A program made the translations under genes and the position numbers. Positions 17,376 through 25,695 of a stretch of 39,717 nucleotides of DNA are shown here, in pieces; within the stretch, counting starts at the first letter, position 1; each line of letters begins with the position of its first letter. The notes below the pieces were generated by a model, which had not been told where the DNA came from, searched no databases, and worked only from the letters and a program-made list of their open reading frames with translations. This DNA is from Verrucomicrobiales bacterium (lineage in GTDB: Bacteria > Verrucomicrobiota > Verrucomicrobiia > Limisphaerales > UBA9464): positions 1 to 39,717 of the forward strand of contig SXSK01000271.1 of assembly GCA_005793375.1 (NCBI GenBank), written 5' to 3'.

Positions 17376-19445
17376 ATGCAACCTGCATCGGTTCGCCGTC
17401 TGTCGCTCTCGATTTTTGTGGCCGCTGGCCTTTTTGAAGCCCTAACCGCCAAACCCATGAGCTTCGACGATTTGCTCGCGTGCCAACGGTTGTCGGAACC
17501 CAAGGTCTCTCCCGACGGAAACTGGATTGCGTATGTCATCGCGGTTCCCGACAAAACGGAGAATCGAGTCAATTCCGACATATGGTTGGTGCCATCCGCG
17601 GGCGGCGAACCACGTCAACTCACACGTTCCCCGAAGCACGATCGACATCCAACCTGGTCCCCGGATTCACGGTGGATCGCCTTCGAATCGAATCGCGATG
17701 GGGGATTTCAAGTTTATGTTTTGCCAACCGACGGAGGGGAAGCGCGGAAGTTGACCTCCATTTCCACGGAGGCCACTCAGCCTGTGTGGTCACCCGATGG
17801 TCAGCATGTGGCGTTCTTGTCGTCGGTTTTTCCCGAGTTCTCCGAGAAACCCTTTGCGGAATCGGACAAACTGAACCGGGAAAAAAATGAAGCTCGGGAC
17901 AAGAGCAAGGTGAAAGCTCGAATCATCACGCGATTGCTTTATCGCCATTGGGATTCATGGGTGGATGACAAGCGTCAACACCTGTTTGTGCAGCCGGTCC
18001 AGGGCGGTGTGGCTCGAGGAGAACCCCGAGATCTCACACCGGGTGATCGCGACGCAGTCCCCACGTCCAGCACATTTTCGGCCGGGGATGACTTTGCCTT
18101 TTCGCCGGATGGCCAGGAATTGGCTTACACGGCGACGCCGACTCCGGCACGGGAAGAGGCCTGGAGCACTAATCACGACATTTGGGTTGTGGATTTGAAA
18201 TCGGGACAGCGCCGCGTGCTGACGACTAATCCTGCGGCGGATGCGTACCCAAGGTATTCGCCTGACGGGCGCCTTATCGCCTATCGTGCTCAAGTACGTG
18301 CTGGGTTCGAAGCGGATCGTTGGCAGCTTATGGTGGTGGACCGCAAGGGAGGAGTACCGCGCAGCCTGACTACTGATTTTGATGCCTCCGTGGAGCAATT
18401 TGTGTGGGCTTCGGATGGGCGGACTCTGGTGATTGAAGCAGAACGTCAAGGGACAAGACCGCTGTGGAGACTGTCTACGAATGGTGATTCACCGGAGGTT
18501 CTGACGATTGGTGGTGTGGCGGGCGAACCGGAATTGATGCCGGATGGGGCCACCGTTGTATTCACTCGGAATCGGATGACGGGACCGGTTCAGTTGGAGC
18601 GCCTGGGTTTGGTTGGTGGGGAGTCCAAGGTGCTTTTGGATCCGAACGCCACTCGGACCCGCGAGTTGAGTTTGGCGGCGCCCGAATCGGTGACGATACG
18701 GGGTGCAGGTGGTGTCCCAATCCAACTGTGGATCTTGAAGCCACCGGGGTTCACAGCGGATCGGAAATGGCCCTTGGTGTTCTGGGTGCATGGCGGTCCT
18801 CAAGGTGCTTTTATGGATTCCTGGTCCTATCGGTGGAATCCCCAATTGTGGGCCGCACAGGGTTACGTGATCGCGATGCCCAATCCGCGGGGGTCGACCG
18901 GATTTGGACAAAAATTCACCGACGAAATTTCCGGGGACTGGGGTGGGAAGGTTCAGACGGATCTGATGGCGGCGCTGGGGTATCTCGAAAAGCAATCCTG
19001 GATTGATACGAGGCGGATGGCCGCGGCGGGGGCCTCGTTTGGCGGCTACGTGATGAACTGGTTCCAGGGTCACACCGACAAGTTCCGTACGCTGGTAACG
19101 CATTGCGGGGTGTATAATTTCGACACCATGTACGGCACCACGGAAGAGTTGTGGTTTGATGAATGGGATCACGGGATTCCCTGGGAAAATCCTAAGTTTA
19201 GCAAACATTCCCCACATCGTTTTGCGAAGAAATTCAAAACGCCGAATTTGGTGATCCACAATGAGCTGGATTTCCGCGTGCCAATCGCCCAGGGATTAGA
19301 CCTCTTCACTGTGCTCCAACGGAAGGGAATCCCTTCCAAGCTGCTCTATTTTCCGGATGAAGGGCATTGGGTGTTAAAACCGCAGAACAGCGAACTGTGG
19401 CATCGGACGATTTTTAGTTGGCTGGCGGAGTATTTGAAGGAGTGA
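17376..19445 (+). CDS. S9 family (prolyl oligopeptidase / acylaminoacyl-peptidase-like) peptidase
   Basis: TolB/WD40-like propeller (RHPTWSPDSRWIAFESNRDGGFQVYVLPTDGGEARKLT), catalytic GASFGGYVMNW, NPRGSTGFGQKFTDEISGDWGGKVQTDLMA, C-terminal DEGHWV. Confidence 0.93.
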   Translation: MQPASVRRLSLSIFVAAGLFEALTAKPMSFDDLLACQRLSEPKVSPDGNWIAYVIAVPDKTENRVNSDIWLVPSAGGEPRQLTRSPKHDRHPTWSPDSRWIAFESNRDGGFQVYVLPTDGGEARKLTSISTEATQPVWSPDGQHVAFLSSVFPEFSEKPFAESDKLNREKNEARDKSKVKARIITRLLYRHWDSWVDDKRQHLFVQPVQGGVARGEPRDLTPGDRDAVPTSSTFSAGDDFAFSPDGQELAYTATPTPAREEAWSTNHDIWVVDLKSGQRRVLTTNPAADAYPRYSPDGRLIAYRAQVRAGFEADRWQLMVVDRKGGVPRSLTTDFDASVEQFVWASDGRTLVIEAERQGTRPLWRLSTNGDSPEVLTIGGVAGEPELMPDGATVVFTRNRMTGPVQLERLGLVGGESKVLLDPNATRTRELSLAAPESVTIRGAGGVPIQLWILKPPGFTADRKWPLVFWVHGGPQGAFMDSWSYRWNPQLWAAQGYVIAMPNPRGSTGFGQKFTDEISGDWGGKVQTDLMAALGYLEKQSWIDTRRMAAAGASFGGYVMNWFQGHTDKFRTLVTHCGVYNFDTMYGTTEELWFDEWDHGIPWENPKFSKHSPHRFAKKFKTPNLVIHNELDFRVPIAQGLDLFTVLQRKGIPSKLLYFPDEGHWVLKPQNSELWHRTIFSWLAEYLKE

Positions 19446-19600
19446 GAGGTCAAGGTAGGTTTGAGTTCCCCATCTCTGAGTTCATGCCCTGACTGGCCAC
19501 TCTGGCTCGAGTCGAGGTTCTCTTCGTGGACGCAACGAATCTCCAACCATGGATGAGACACGGCACTGGAAATATCACGGGGAATAAGAGAGCATGCCGT

Positions 19601-20461
19601 ATGCGTTTCCTATCCATACTGATCTACTCGTTGAGTGCATCACTGCTAGCGGCTGAATTCTCAACGCCAAAGAAGCAGCCGCTTTGGGCGCCGGATGCGC
19701 CGGATGGATCTGGAGGTCGCACCAGCCCTGAGCAGTCGGGGATAACCGTTTATCCGGCTCCCAATCCTAATGGTATGGCTGCCGTTATTTGTCCGGGCGG
19801 TGGCTACGGAGCGTTGGTGACTGGGGCTGAAGGCCATGGGATTGCCAAGTGGCTGAATGAACATGGAATCACGGGTGTCGTGTTGGAGTATCGACTTCCG
19901 GCGGGGCGCGCGCGAGTGCCATTGCTGGACGCCCAGCGCGCCATTCGAATGACTCGATCTCGGGCTGCTGAACTGAAGGTGGACCCCGCCAAAATCGGCA
20001 TTGTTGGGTTTTCTGCGGGAGGGCATCTCGCGGCTACGGCAAGCACACAGTTTGACTTGGGATCGACGGAGGCGTTGGATCCCATGGATCGACTGAGTTG
20101 TCGCCCGGACTTTGCCATCCTCGTCTATCCCGTGATCACTTTAAACGAGTTGATCCCTGTAAGTCTGCGAGACCGACTGCTCGGAGCGAATCCTTCCGCT
20201 GACCTCGTGCGTCTGTTTTCCTGCGACCGGATGGTTTCCGCCCGTACGACGCCGACTTTTTTAGCGCACGCGGTGGATGATAAGGGTGTGGTGATCGAAC
20301 ACAGTCGGCTCTACGCGGCCGCCCTGAAATCCAAGGGTGTCTCCCACCGTCTCCTGGAACTCCCCGATGGTGGACACGGATTGAACGGTTACAAAGGCAC
20401 CTCGTGGGATGCTTGGCAACGCGAATCGATGGTGTGGCTCAAGGCCCTCCGGCCTGAGTAG
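19601..20461 (+). CDS. Secreted alpha/beta hydrolase (acetylxylan-esterase / BD-FAE-like)
   Basis: Signal peptide at ATG 19601 (MRFLSILIYSLSASLLAAEF); AVICPGGGYGALVTGAEGHGIAKWLNEHGITGVVLEYRLP; IGIVGFSAGGHLAATAST; C-terminal LPDGGHGLNGYKG. Confidence 0.88.
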   Translation: MRFLSILIYSLSASLLAAEFSTPKKQPLWAPDAPDGSGGRTSPEQSGITVYPAPNPNGMAAVICPGGGYGALVTGAEGHGIAKWLNEHGITGVVLEYRLPAGRARVPLLDAQRAIRMTRSRAAELKVDPAKIGIVGFSAGGHLAATASTQFDLGSTEALDPMDRLSCRPDFAILVYPVITLNELIPVSLRDRLLGANPSADLVRLFSCDRMVSARTTPTFLAHAVDDKGVVIEHSRLYAAALKSKGVSHRLLELPDGGHGLNGYKGTSWDAWQRESMVWLKALRPE

Positions 20462-20477
20462 AGCCATTCTGTCTGGG

Positions 20478-21227
20478 TCAATGGATTCCCAGGCCTTCGC
20501 TGTTCAATACGAGGGTTTCGTAGCGAGAGACACTGGACGATTGACGTCGCAAGAGCGCAGCCTCAATGGTCTTGCCGGCGAGATTTGCCTTCCATCCGGA
20601 CTGACGTTCCGATTCGGCTGGAGTCGTCGGCGGAAAACTCATTCCTTCCTTGAGACACCACCAAGTCTGGAGCAGGAGGTCGGCAATGGCCTCCAGCGAA
20701 GTCCGGGATTCGATCTCCCGCCTCAACCATTCCTGGGCGGCAGACTCGGCCTCGGTTTCCGGCGCGACGATGCAGACGCCGCCGGACTGCGTCACAAAAC
20801 TGCCATCAAAACGAAGGCGCACCAGATGATCGTGAGCCGGTGTGTCTCCTAGTTCCGCGAACACGAACTCACCCAACACGGGGGCGGTGAAGAGTTGTTC
20901 GAAGTTCTGTTTCACTTGGGCACTCAAGCCAAAACCGACGAGTCGACGGAGACTGACGTCTTGGGCGGCCCGTGTAAACGCTTCGATGTGAGCTGCATCA
21001 ATGGCGGTTTGACGAATACGTTCGATATCGGCTGGATGGCCGAGGCCTGCCATAGCGTGGCGATCGTGGAGTTCGAAGACTTTGCTGGAACCGGAACCGA
21101 CACCGAGGAGGAGGATGCCGGCCGGCATGCTCACGGCGAAAGCGGGGCTGCCACCCTTGAGTTGTTCCCGGACGTAGTCGCGCCGGTTCGCGATGGCTTC
21201 CAACCAGCGATAGGGTTCGTCGGTCAT
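20478..21227 (-). CDS. prcA: 20S proteasome alpha subunit
   Basis: 249 aa; PYRWLEAIANRRDYVREQLKGGSPAFAVSMPAGILLLGVGSGSSKVFELHDRHAMAGLGHPADIERIRQTAIDAAHIEAF resembles actinobacterial PrcA; last gene of the mpa-dop-pup-prcB-prcA order. Confidence 0.88.
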   Translation of the reverse strand: MTDEPYRWLEAIANRRDYVREQLKGGSPAFAVSMPAGILLLGVGSGSSKVFELHDRHAMAGLGHPADIERIRQTAIDAAHIEAFTRAAQDVSLRRLVGFGLSAQVKQNFEQLFTAPVLGEFVFAELGDTPAHDHLVRLRFDGSFVTQSGGVCIVAPETEAESAAQEWLRREIESRTSLEAIADLLLQTWWCLKEGMSFPPTTPAESERQSGWKANLAGKTIEAALLRRQSSSVSRYETLVLNSEGLGIH

Positions 21228-21278
21228 GGCTAAAGTGCTGGGGCGATTGTTAAAAGGGTGAGTGAGTCAGACTTGGTT

Positions 21279-22073
21279 TCAACCAGCGTTGGCATTGGGA
21301 TCGGTGGCCAATGCGGCGGCTTGGTCCGAGTCGGAGACCGTTTGGATGCCGCTGCTAGTCAGGATCTTGAGTGTGGCAAATTGGTTGCTGCTCGGATCCA
21401 CGCCACCGGTGGCGGAATCCAGTTCCGATGCCGTCATGAGCAACCGCAGTGCAAAACGCGTGGCTTCAAGTCGATTCATTTCTGAAGGACGTGGTGTTCC
21501 GTGGCGTTCGTGAAAGGCGAATATGCTTCGAATGCTGGCGCTGCCGCTGCCGCTGGCAGCGTGACCGACGGCCTGAAACTGAGCGCCCAAGGGATCGTAG
21601 AAATAGATGTGCGGCGCGGGAGATTTTTCACTGAAATCGACGCCAGCGAACAGCGGGACGACAATGCCAACACCCTGCATGGTCATGGGGAGATTATCGC
21701 GCAGTAGTCGGGCGAGGGCGCGGACACGGGCGGCGAGGCTGAGCGGTTGCAGTTGGCTCCGGCGATAATACTCAAACGATGTTTGAAGTACCCGGGCCAT
21801 TTCGAATGCCGTTGCGGGCACCCCAGCGATGGCGAGCAACGACGTGGCATCGATCTCCAAAATCTTTTCGATTTTGTCGGTGACGATCAAATTCCCCGCG
21901 GTGGCGCGTCGATCGCCCGCCATCAAGACGCCTTCGGCGAAATGAAAGGCGAACACCGTTGTCGCCTGGGTTTGGTTCGGCATTGAGCCGATGGGGTGCT
22001 GGGCGAAGAGGCGTGTTTCATGCTGTGCCAGGAGCGACAAAAAGTCTCCGGCGATGGCGGTGGTTTGGGTCAT
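21279..22073 (-). CDS. prcB: 20S proteasome beta subunit (Ntn hydrolase) with propeptide
   Basis: 264 aa; ATTVFAFHFAEGVLMAGDRRATAGNLIVTDKIEKILEIDATSLLAIAGVPATAFEMARVLQ; predicted catalytic Thr38 after a 37-aa propeptide (7 aa if Met31 is the start). Confidence 0.93.
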   Translation of the reverse strand: MTQTTAIAGDFLSLLAQHETRLFAQHPIGSMPNQTQATTVFAFHFAEGVLMAGDRRATAGNLIVTDKIEKILEIDATSLLAIAGVPATAFEMARVLQTSFEYYRRSQLQPLSLAARVRALARLLRDNLPMTMQGVGIVVPLFAGVDFSEKSPAPHIYFYDPLGAQFQAVGHAASGSGSASIRSIFAFHERHGTPRPSEMNRLEATRFALRLLMTASELDSATGGVDPSSNQFATLKILTSSGIQTVSDSDQAAALATDPNANAG

Positions 22074-22127
22074 GCTTGGACGGAAATGTGGACAGATCGG
22101 AGAGCCCAGGTCTGGGAGCCAACCCGC

Positions 22128-22310
22128 CTATTGGCCGGTGCGTTGACGGTACCGTTTGGCTTGGTCTGGATCGACCTTGCGCATGCGTTTGAGCAGTTCC
22201 TGCACGTTCGGTTTGTCCAATTTGGGTGAGGCTGGACCGTCTCCACCCCCACCCCCAGGCGCGGGAACGATCGAGCGCGGTTTTTGAAATTGTTCCGGCA
22301 TGAGTGTCAT
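22128..22310 (-). CDS. pup: Pup / UBact-type protein modifier ending in Gly-Gln
   Basis: 60 aa: MTLMPEQFQKPRSIVPAPGGGGGDGPASPKLDKPNVQELLKRMRKVDPDQAKRYRQRTGQ; disordered Gly-rich N-terminus, helical C-half, C-terminal GQ; ATGA overlap with the dop stop and placed just before prcB. Confidence 0.9.
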   Translation of the reverse strand: MTLMPEQFQKPRSIVPAPGGGGGDGPASPKLDKPNVQELLKRMRKVDPDQAKRYRQRTGQ

Positions 22311-23818
22311 AAGTTTAGGAGTGTTCTTAATTCATCAGGACTGGAAGCCTGTTCGATGCACGCACGATAACGGAGAACCTCCGATTCTGCGAACAAATCC
22401 AACAACGAGATCTTCCAGACGCCGGTCTGTGATTGCAAGGTGACATGATCCCATTGAGCGGAGAGTACGGCGCTTGGAAATTTGCGAATGCAGCCACCAC
22501 GGATGGCTGCACGCGTGGTCTGGGGTGCTTCATTCATGGCTCGATGGATGTCGGATTCATTGGGGACACCTTGAAACGCTCCGCTTTGTTCCAATCCAGA
22601 GAACAGGCCTTCAGTGGGATCTAATAAATGGTAGGCCAAATCCAGGCTTCGCACCCAGGGGTCGTTTTCGGGGACGGTTTCTGTCTCCATAAACTCCCGG
22701 ATTAACGCATGCTTGGCAACCCAATCCAATTGATCGCGACAGCTCAACGGATCCTGGGCCAAGTCGTTAAGTATCGCCGCCCAGTCGTGGACGAGTTGCT
22801 GTCGGTTTGGTTGATGGAGGTCGCAATAATCCCGGACAGCTTTCAGGTAGGCGTGTTGAACCTCGAAGGAGTCTGAGATCAGACGGCTGTCTGGAGAGCC
22901 ACCGCGAACCCAGCGTGGATCGCGCGACAGTTCTTGGAGTAATGAGAGTGGGTGCTCGAGCAGGGGCAACGTTCGGCTCAGATCGGGATTCGCGACTAAC
23001 GCTTCCAGAACCAACGCCGTGGTGCCGACTTTAAGGCGGGTGGCGAACGGGCTCATGTTGGCGTCACCAAGGATCACATGGAAGCGGCGCCAGCGGTTTG
23101 GGTTGGCGTGCGGTTCATCACGGGTGTTGATGATGGGCCGCCGCTGCATGGTGTCGACGCTCTGAAGTTCCGTGAAGAAATCCGCCCGCTGCGATATTTG
23201 AAAGGCGCTGTTGAGGAATCGATCCTCCTCCTCGGTGGCGAATTTGCCGGCCCCCGTGAACATCTGGCGTGTGACGAGGAATGCCTGGATACCGCGCACC
23301 AAAGTCTCCCAGGGCAGAGAACGGGGCAGCAGATAATTCTCGTGGCACCCATAGCTGTGGCCGCGAAAATCGGTGTTGTTCTTGTAGAGGCGGACTTTTC
23401 CGGGACCGGTTTCACTCAAATGTTCGGCGCATGCAGCGGCCATCCGTTCGCCAGCGCGATCCTGAACCACCAACTCGTCGGCGGTCGCGCACTCCGGTGT
23501 GCAATACTCCGGATGGGCATGATCGTTGTAGAATCTGGCACCGTTCCCGAGAATGAGATCACTCTTGATCTCGCTAAACGAAAGCGGACGTGACGCGTCC
23601 TGCTCAAAATAATTGGCCTCGTCCGTGTCCTGGCGGAGTTCCGAGACTCGAAACCCGCGGGCGTCGATGTGGGGATCTTCGCAGGAATAGTCCCATCGCA
23701 TGCGCACCCCAGTCTCGCGGGCGGCACGGACCAATGCGATGGATTCCGCCACGACATCGATGGACTCTTCCGTGTCTCGAGTGATGCCAAATTCCGTCTC
23801 GAGCCCGAACAAGATCAT
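22307..23818 (-). CDS. dop: Pup deamidase/depupylase Dop
   Basis: Likely ATG at 23818 (ORF opens at 23947): MILFGLETEFGI, MRWDYSCEDPHIDARGF, NGARFYNDHAHPEYCTPEC, RLYKNNTDFRGHSYGCHENYLLPR, FQISQRADFF, IINTRDEPHANPNRWRRFHVILGDANMS. Confidence 0.93.
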   Translation of the reverse strand: MILFGLETEFGITRDTEESIDVVAESIALVRAARETGVRMRWDYSCEDPHIDARGFRVSELRQDTDEANYFEQDASRPLSFSEIKSDLILGNGARFYNDHAHPEYCTPECATADELVVQDRAGERMAAACAEHLSETGPGKVRLYKNNTDFRGHSYGCHENYLLPRSLPWETLVRGIQAFLVTRQMFTGAGKFATEEEDRFLNSAFQISQRADFFTELQSVDTMQRRPIINTRDEPHANPNRWRRFHVILGDANMSPFATRLKVGTTALVLEALVANPDLSRTLPLLEHPLSLLQELSRDPRWVRGGSPDSRLISDSFEVQHAYLKAVRDYCDLHQPNRQQLVHDWAAILNDLAQDPLSCRDQLDWVAKHALIREFMETETVPENDPWVRSLDLAYHLLDPTEGLFSGLEQSGAFQGVPNESDIHRAMNEAPQTTRAAIRGGCIRKFPSAVLSAQWDHVTLQSQTGVWKISLLDLFAESEVLRYRACIEQASSPDELRTLLNL

Positions 23819-23888
23819 TGGGGTCTCGGGGTTCCAGGAGCTTGAGCAACGTTCCATCCAGGTTGAGGCGACTGGGTTGAGACCGGAT

Positions 23889-25601
23889 CTAAATGATGCC
23901 GGATTTTTCGGTTTTTCTCGGTCGGATCTGACCGAGGCGGACGACATTATCGGGATCGAAATCTGTGAGCTTCAGCCAATCTTCAGTCAGGTCGGTGGAT
24001 GGGAACAAATCGTTCTCCTGATGCTCCAGCTTGAGGGATTCGAGCAAGTCTTCACGGGTCAGAATCCCACCTGATTTCTCGCGGATGGCACGTTTGATGG
24101 CGAGTCCTTTGGCACGTTCTACGACGGCAGCGATGATGGCGCCGCTGGCGAGATCTCCGCGGTACAGGACATCCCGTTTGCCACTGCGGTAGCCGACCTC
24201 CAGAAATTCGTTCTCAGGAATTCGGGCGAAGTGGGCCTCGGTCACCGCTTGGACGAGGAGTTCGCGGGGTTCGGCGAGCGGAAGAGACGTGTGAAGGTAA
24301 ATTTCGTAAATGCGTTGTGCGCCGGCTTTGTCGGGGCGGCGTACCCGGATTTTGCGATCGATACGCCCGGGACGCAGGATTGCGGGGTCGATGAGATCGG
24401 CGCGGTTGGATGCGAGAATAACGACAACATTAGACAAAGGTTCGATGCCATCCATTTCCGTGCAGAACATGGGTACCAGGGTGGATAAGATGCTCGGGAC
24501 GCGCCCACCGCGACGGGTGCCTAGAATGCTTTCGGCTTCGTCGATGAAGAGGAAAGCGAGATGTCCGGTGGCGGCGCGTTCTCGGCATTGGGCAAAGAGA
24601 TCCCGAACCTGGCGTTCGCTTTCGCCGACCCACATGTTAAGGACCTCTGGGCCCTTGACGTGCAGAAAGAACTCCTGCCGGTCCTCGCCGGTTTGTTGGA
24701 GGATTTGTTGGCGGAGGTTGTAGGCGGTGGCTTTGCCAAGCAGCGTTTTGCCACAGCCGGGGGGGCCGTGGAGCAAAAATCCTTTGGGCACTGAATGACC
24801 AAACTTCCGAAACAAGTCCTGGTGGAGAAACGGCAGTTCGATGGCATCGCGAATCGCCTGAACCGCGTCGTCTTGTCCACCGATGGCAGTCCATGGGAGC
24901 GTGGAAACGCTTTCGATGGATCGATCGGTACGCCGGCCTTCAGCCAGGATTTCCAGGGCAACCCGGCTGTTGGAATCCAAACGGACCTCGAGTCCTGATC
25001 GGAGCTTGTCCTTGGTCAAGAGGAGCGATCGGATGACGATACTCCCGGACTGACCACTCTCGTTGCCCAATCGTAGACGTCCGTCGGGCAGAACTTGGTC
25101 AATCCGTGAAATGGGCCCGCTCAGGTCGTAGTCCAAGCAACGCACCACGGCGAATGCCTCATTGCACAAGACACGTTGGCCGGTCTCCAGCGAGAAGACG
25201 GGAATGGTCGGATCGACGCGGCAAACATAGTCGGTGCCGCCGATGCAAACCTGGGCTTTGTCCCGATCCACCGCTGTGATAAAAGTGCCGACGCGAAAGG
25301 CAGGCGACCGCAACTTCTCCACAATGCCGTCCATTTTTTCGAGCGCTTGGCGTGCGGCATCCTGCATGTTTTCCAGTTGCTCGACCCGTTCCCTTAGATA
25401 GACCAGATCCAGGAGGGCGGGGTGGCGTTGCGGGAGTTTTCCGGCGATAAGATCCAGTATCTGAAGAGTGCTAAGGCGATCCAAATCTTCGGAGGAGAGG
25501 AGGTCGCGTAAACTGCTGGTCTGGCCAGGGTCGGCCTGGGAAGTCGCGGGTTCGAAGAATGGTTGCCCGGCGTTTTGGGGCTTCTTTTTTGGCTCACCCA
25601 T
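23889..25601 (-). CDS. mpa: Proteasome-associated AAA+ ATPase (Mpa/ARC)
   Basis: 570 aa; N-terminal coiled coil (LVYLRERVEQLENMQDAARQALEKMDGIVEKL), OB domains, AAA+ core LPWTAIGGQDDAVQAIRDAIELPFLHQDLFRKFGHSVPKGFLLHGPPGCGKTLLGKATAYNL, LAFLFIDEAESILGTRRGG, RPGRIDRKIRV. Confidence 0.93.
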   Translation of the reverse strand: MGEPKKKPQNAGQPFFEPATSQADPGQTSSLRDLLSSEDLDRLSTLQILDLIAGKLPQRHPALLDLVYLRERVEQLENMQDAARQALEKMDGIVEKLRSPAFRVGTFITAVDRDKAQVCIGGTDYVCRVDPTIPVFSLETGQRVLCNEAFAVVRCLDYDLSGPISRIDQVLPDGRLRLGNESGQSGSIVIRSLLLTKDKLRSGLEVRLDSNSRVALEILAEGRRTDRSIESVSTLPWTAIGGQDDAVQAIRDAIELPFLHQDLFRKFGHSVPKGFLLHGPPGCGKTLLGKATAYNLRQQILQQTGEDRQEFFLHVKGPEVLNMWVGESERQVRDLFAQCRERAATGHLAFLFIDEAESILGTRRGGRVPSILSTLVPMFCTEMDGIEPLSNVVVILASNRADLIDPAILRPGRIDRKIRVRRPDKAGAQRIYEIYLHTSLPLAEPRELLVQAVTEAHFARIPENEFLEVGYRSGKRDVLYRGDLASGAIIAAVVERAKGLAIKRAIREKSGGILTREDLLESLKLEHQENDLFPSTDLTEDWLKLTDFDPDNVVRLGQIRPRKTEKSGII

Positions 25602-25695
25602 GCCTGTGAGGGTACGCCGGAGTAACCAGAAAGCAATCGCTCACCCGTTTATCCGAAGGTTTTGAGACGACACTTTTCGGCGTTTCGACCACGCA

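Noticed and set aside
18489-19259. 256-aa minus-strand ORF
   Set aside because: Fully antisense to the well-supported S9 peptidase gene; its Pro/Arg/His-rich composition is typical of a shadow ORF in GC-rich sequence.
22307-23947. Dop/PafA-family ORF considered as the PafA ligase
   Set aside because: RWDYxxExPxxDARGF and NGARFYNDHAHPEY are Dop-like signatures, and the gene sits directly before pup as in dop-pup-prcBA loci; biochemical proof is still needed.
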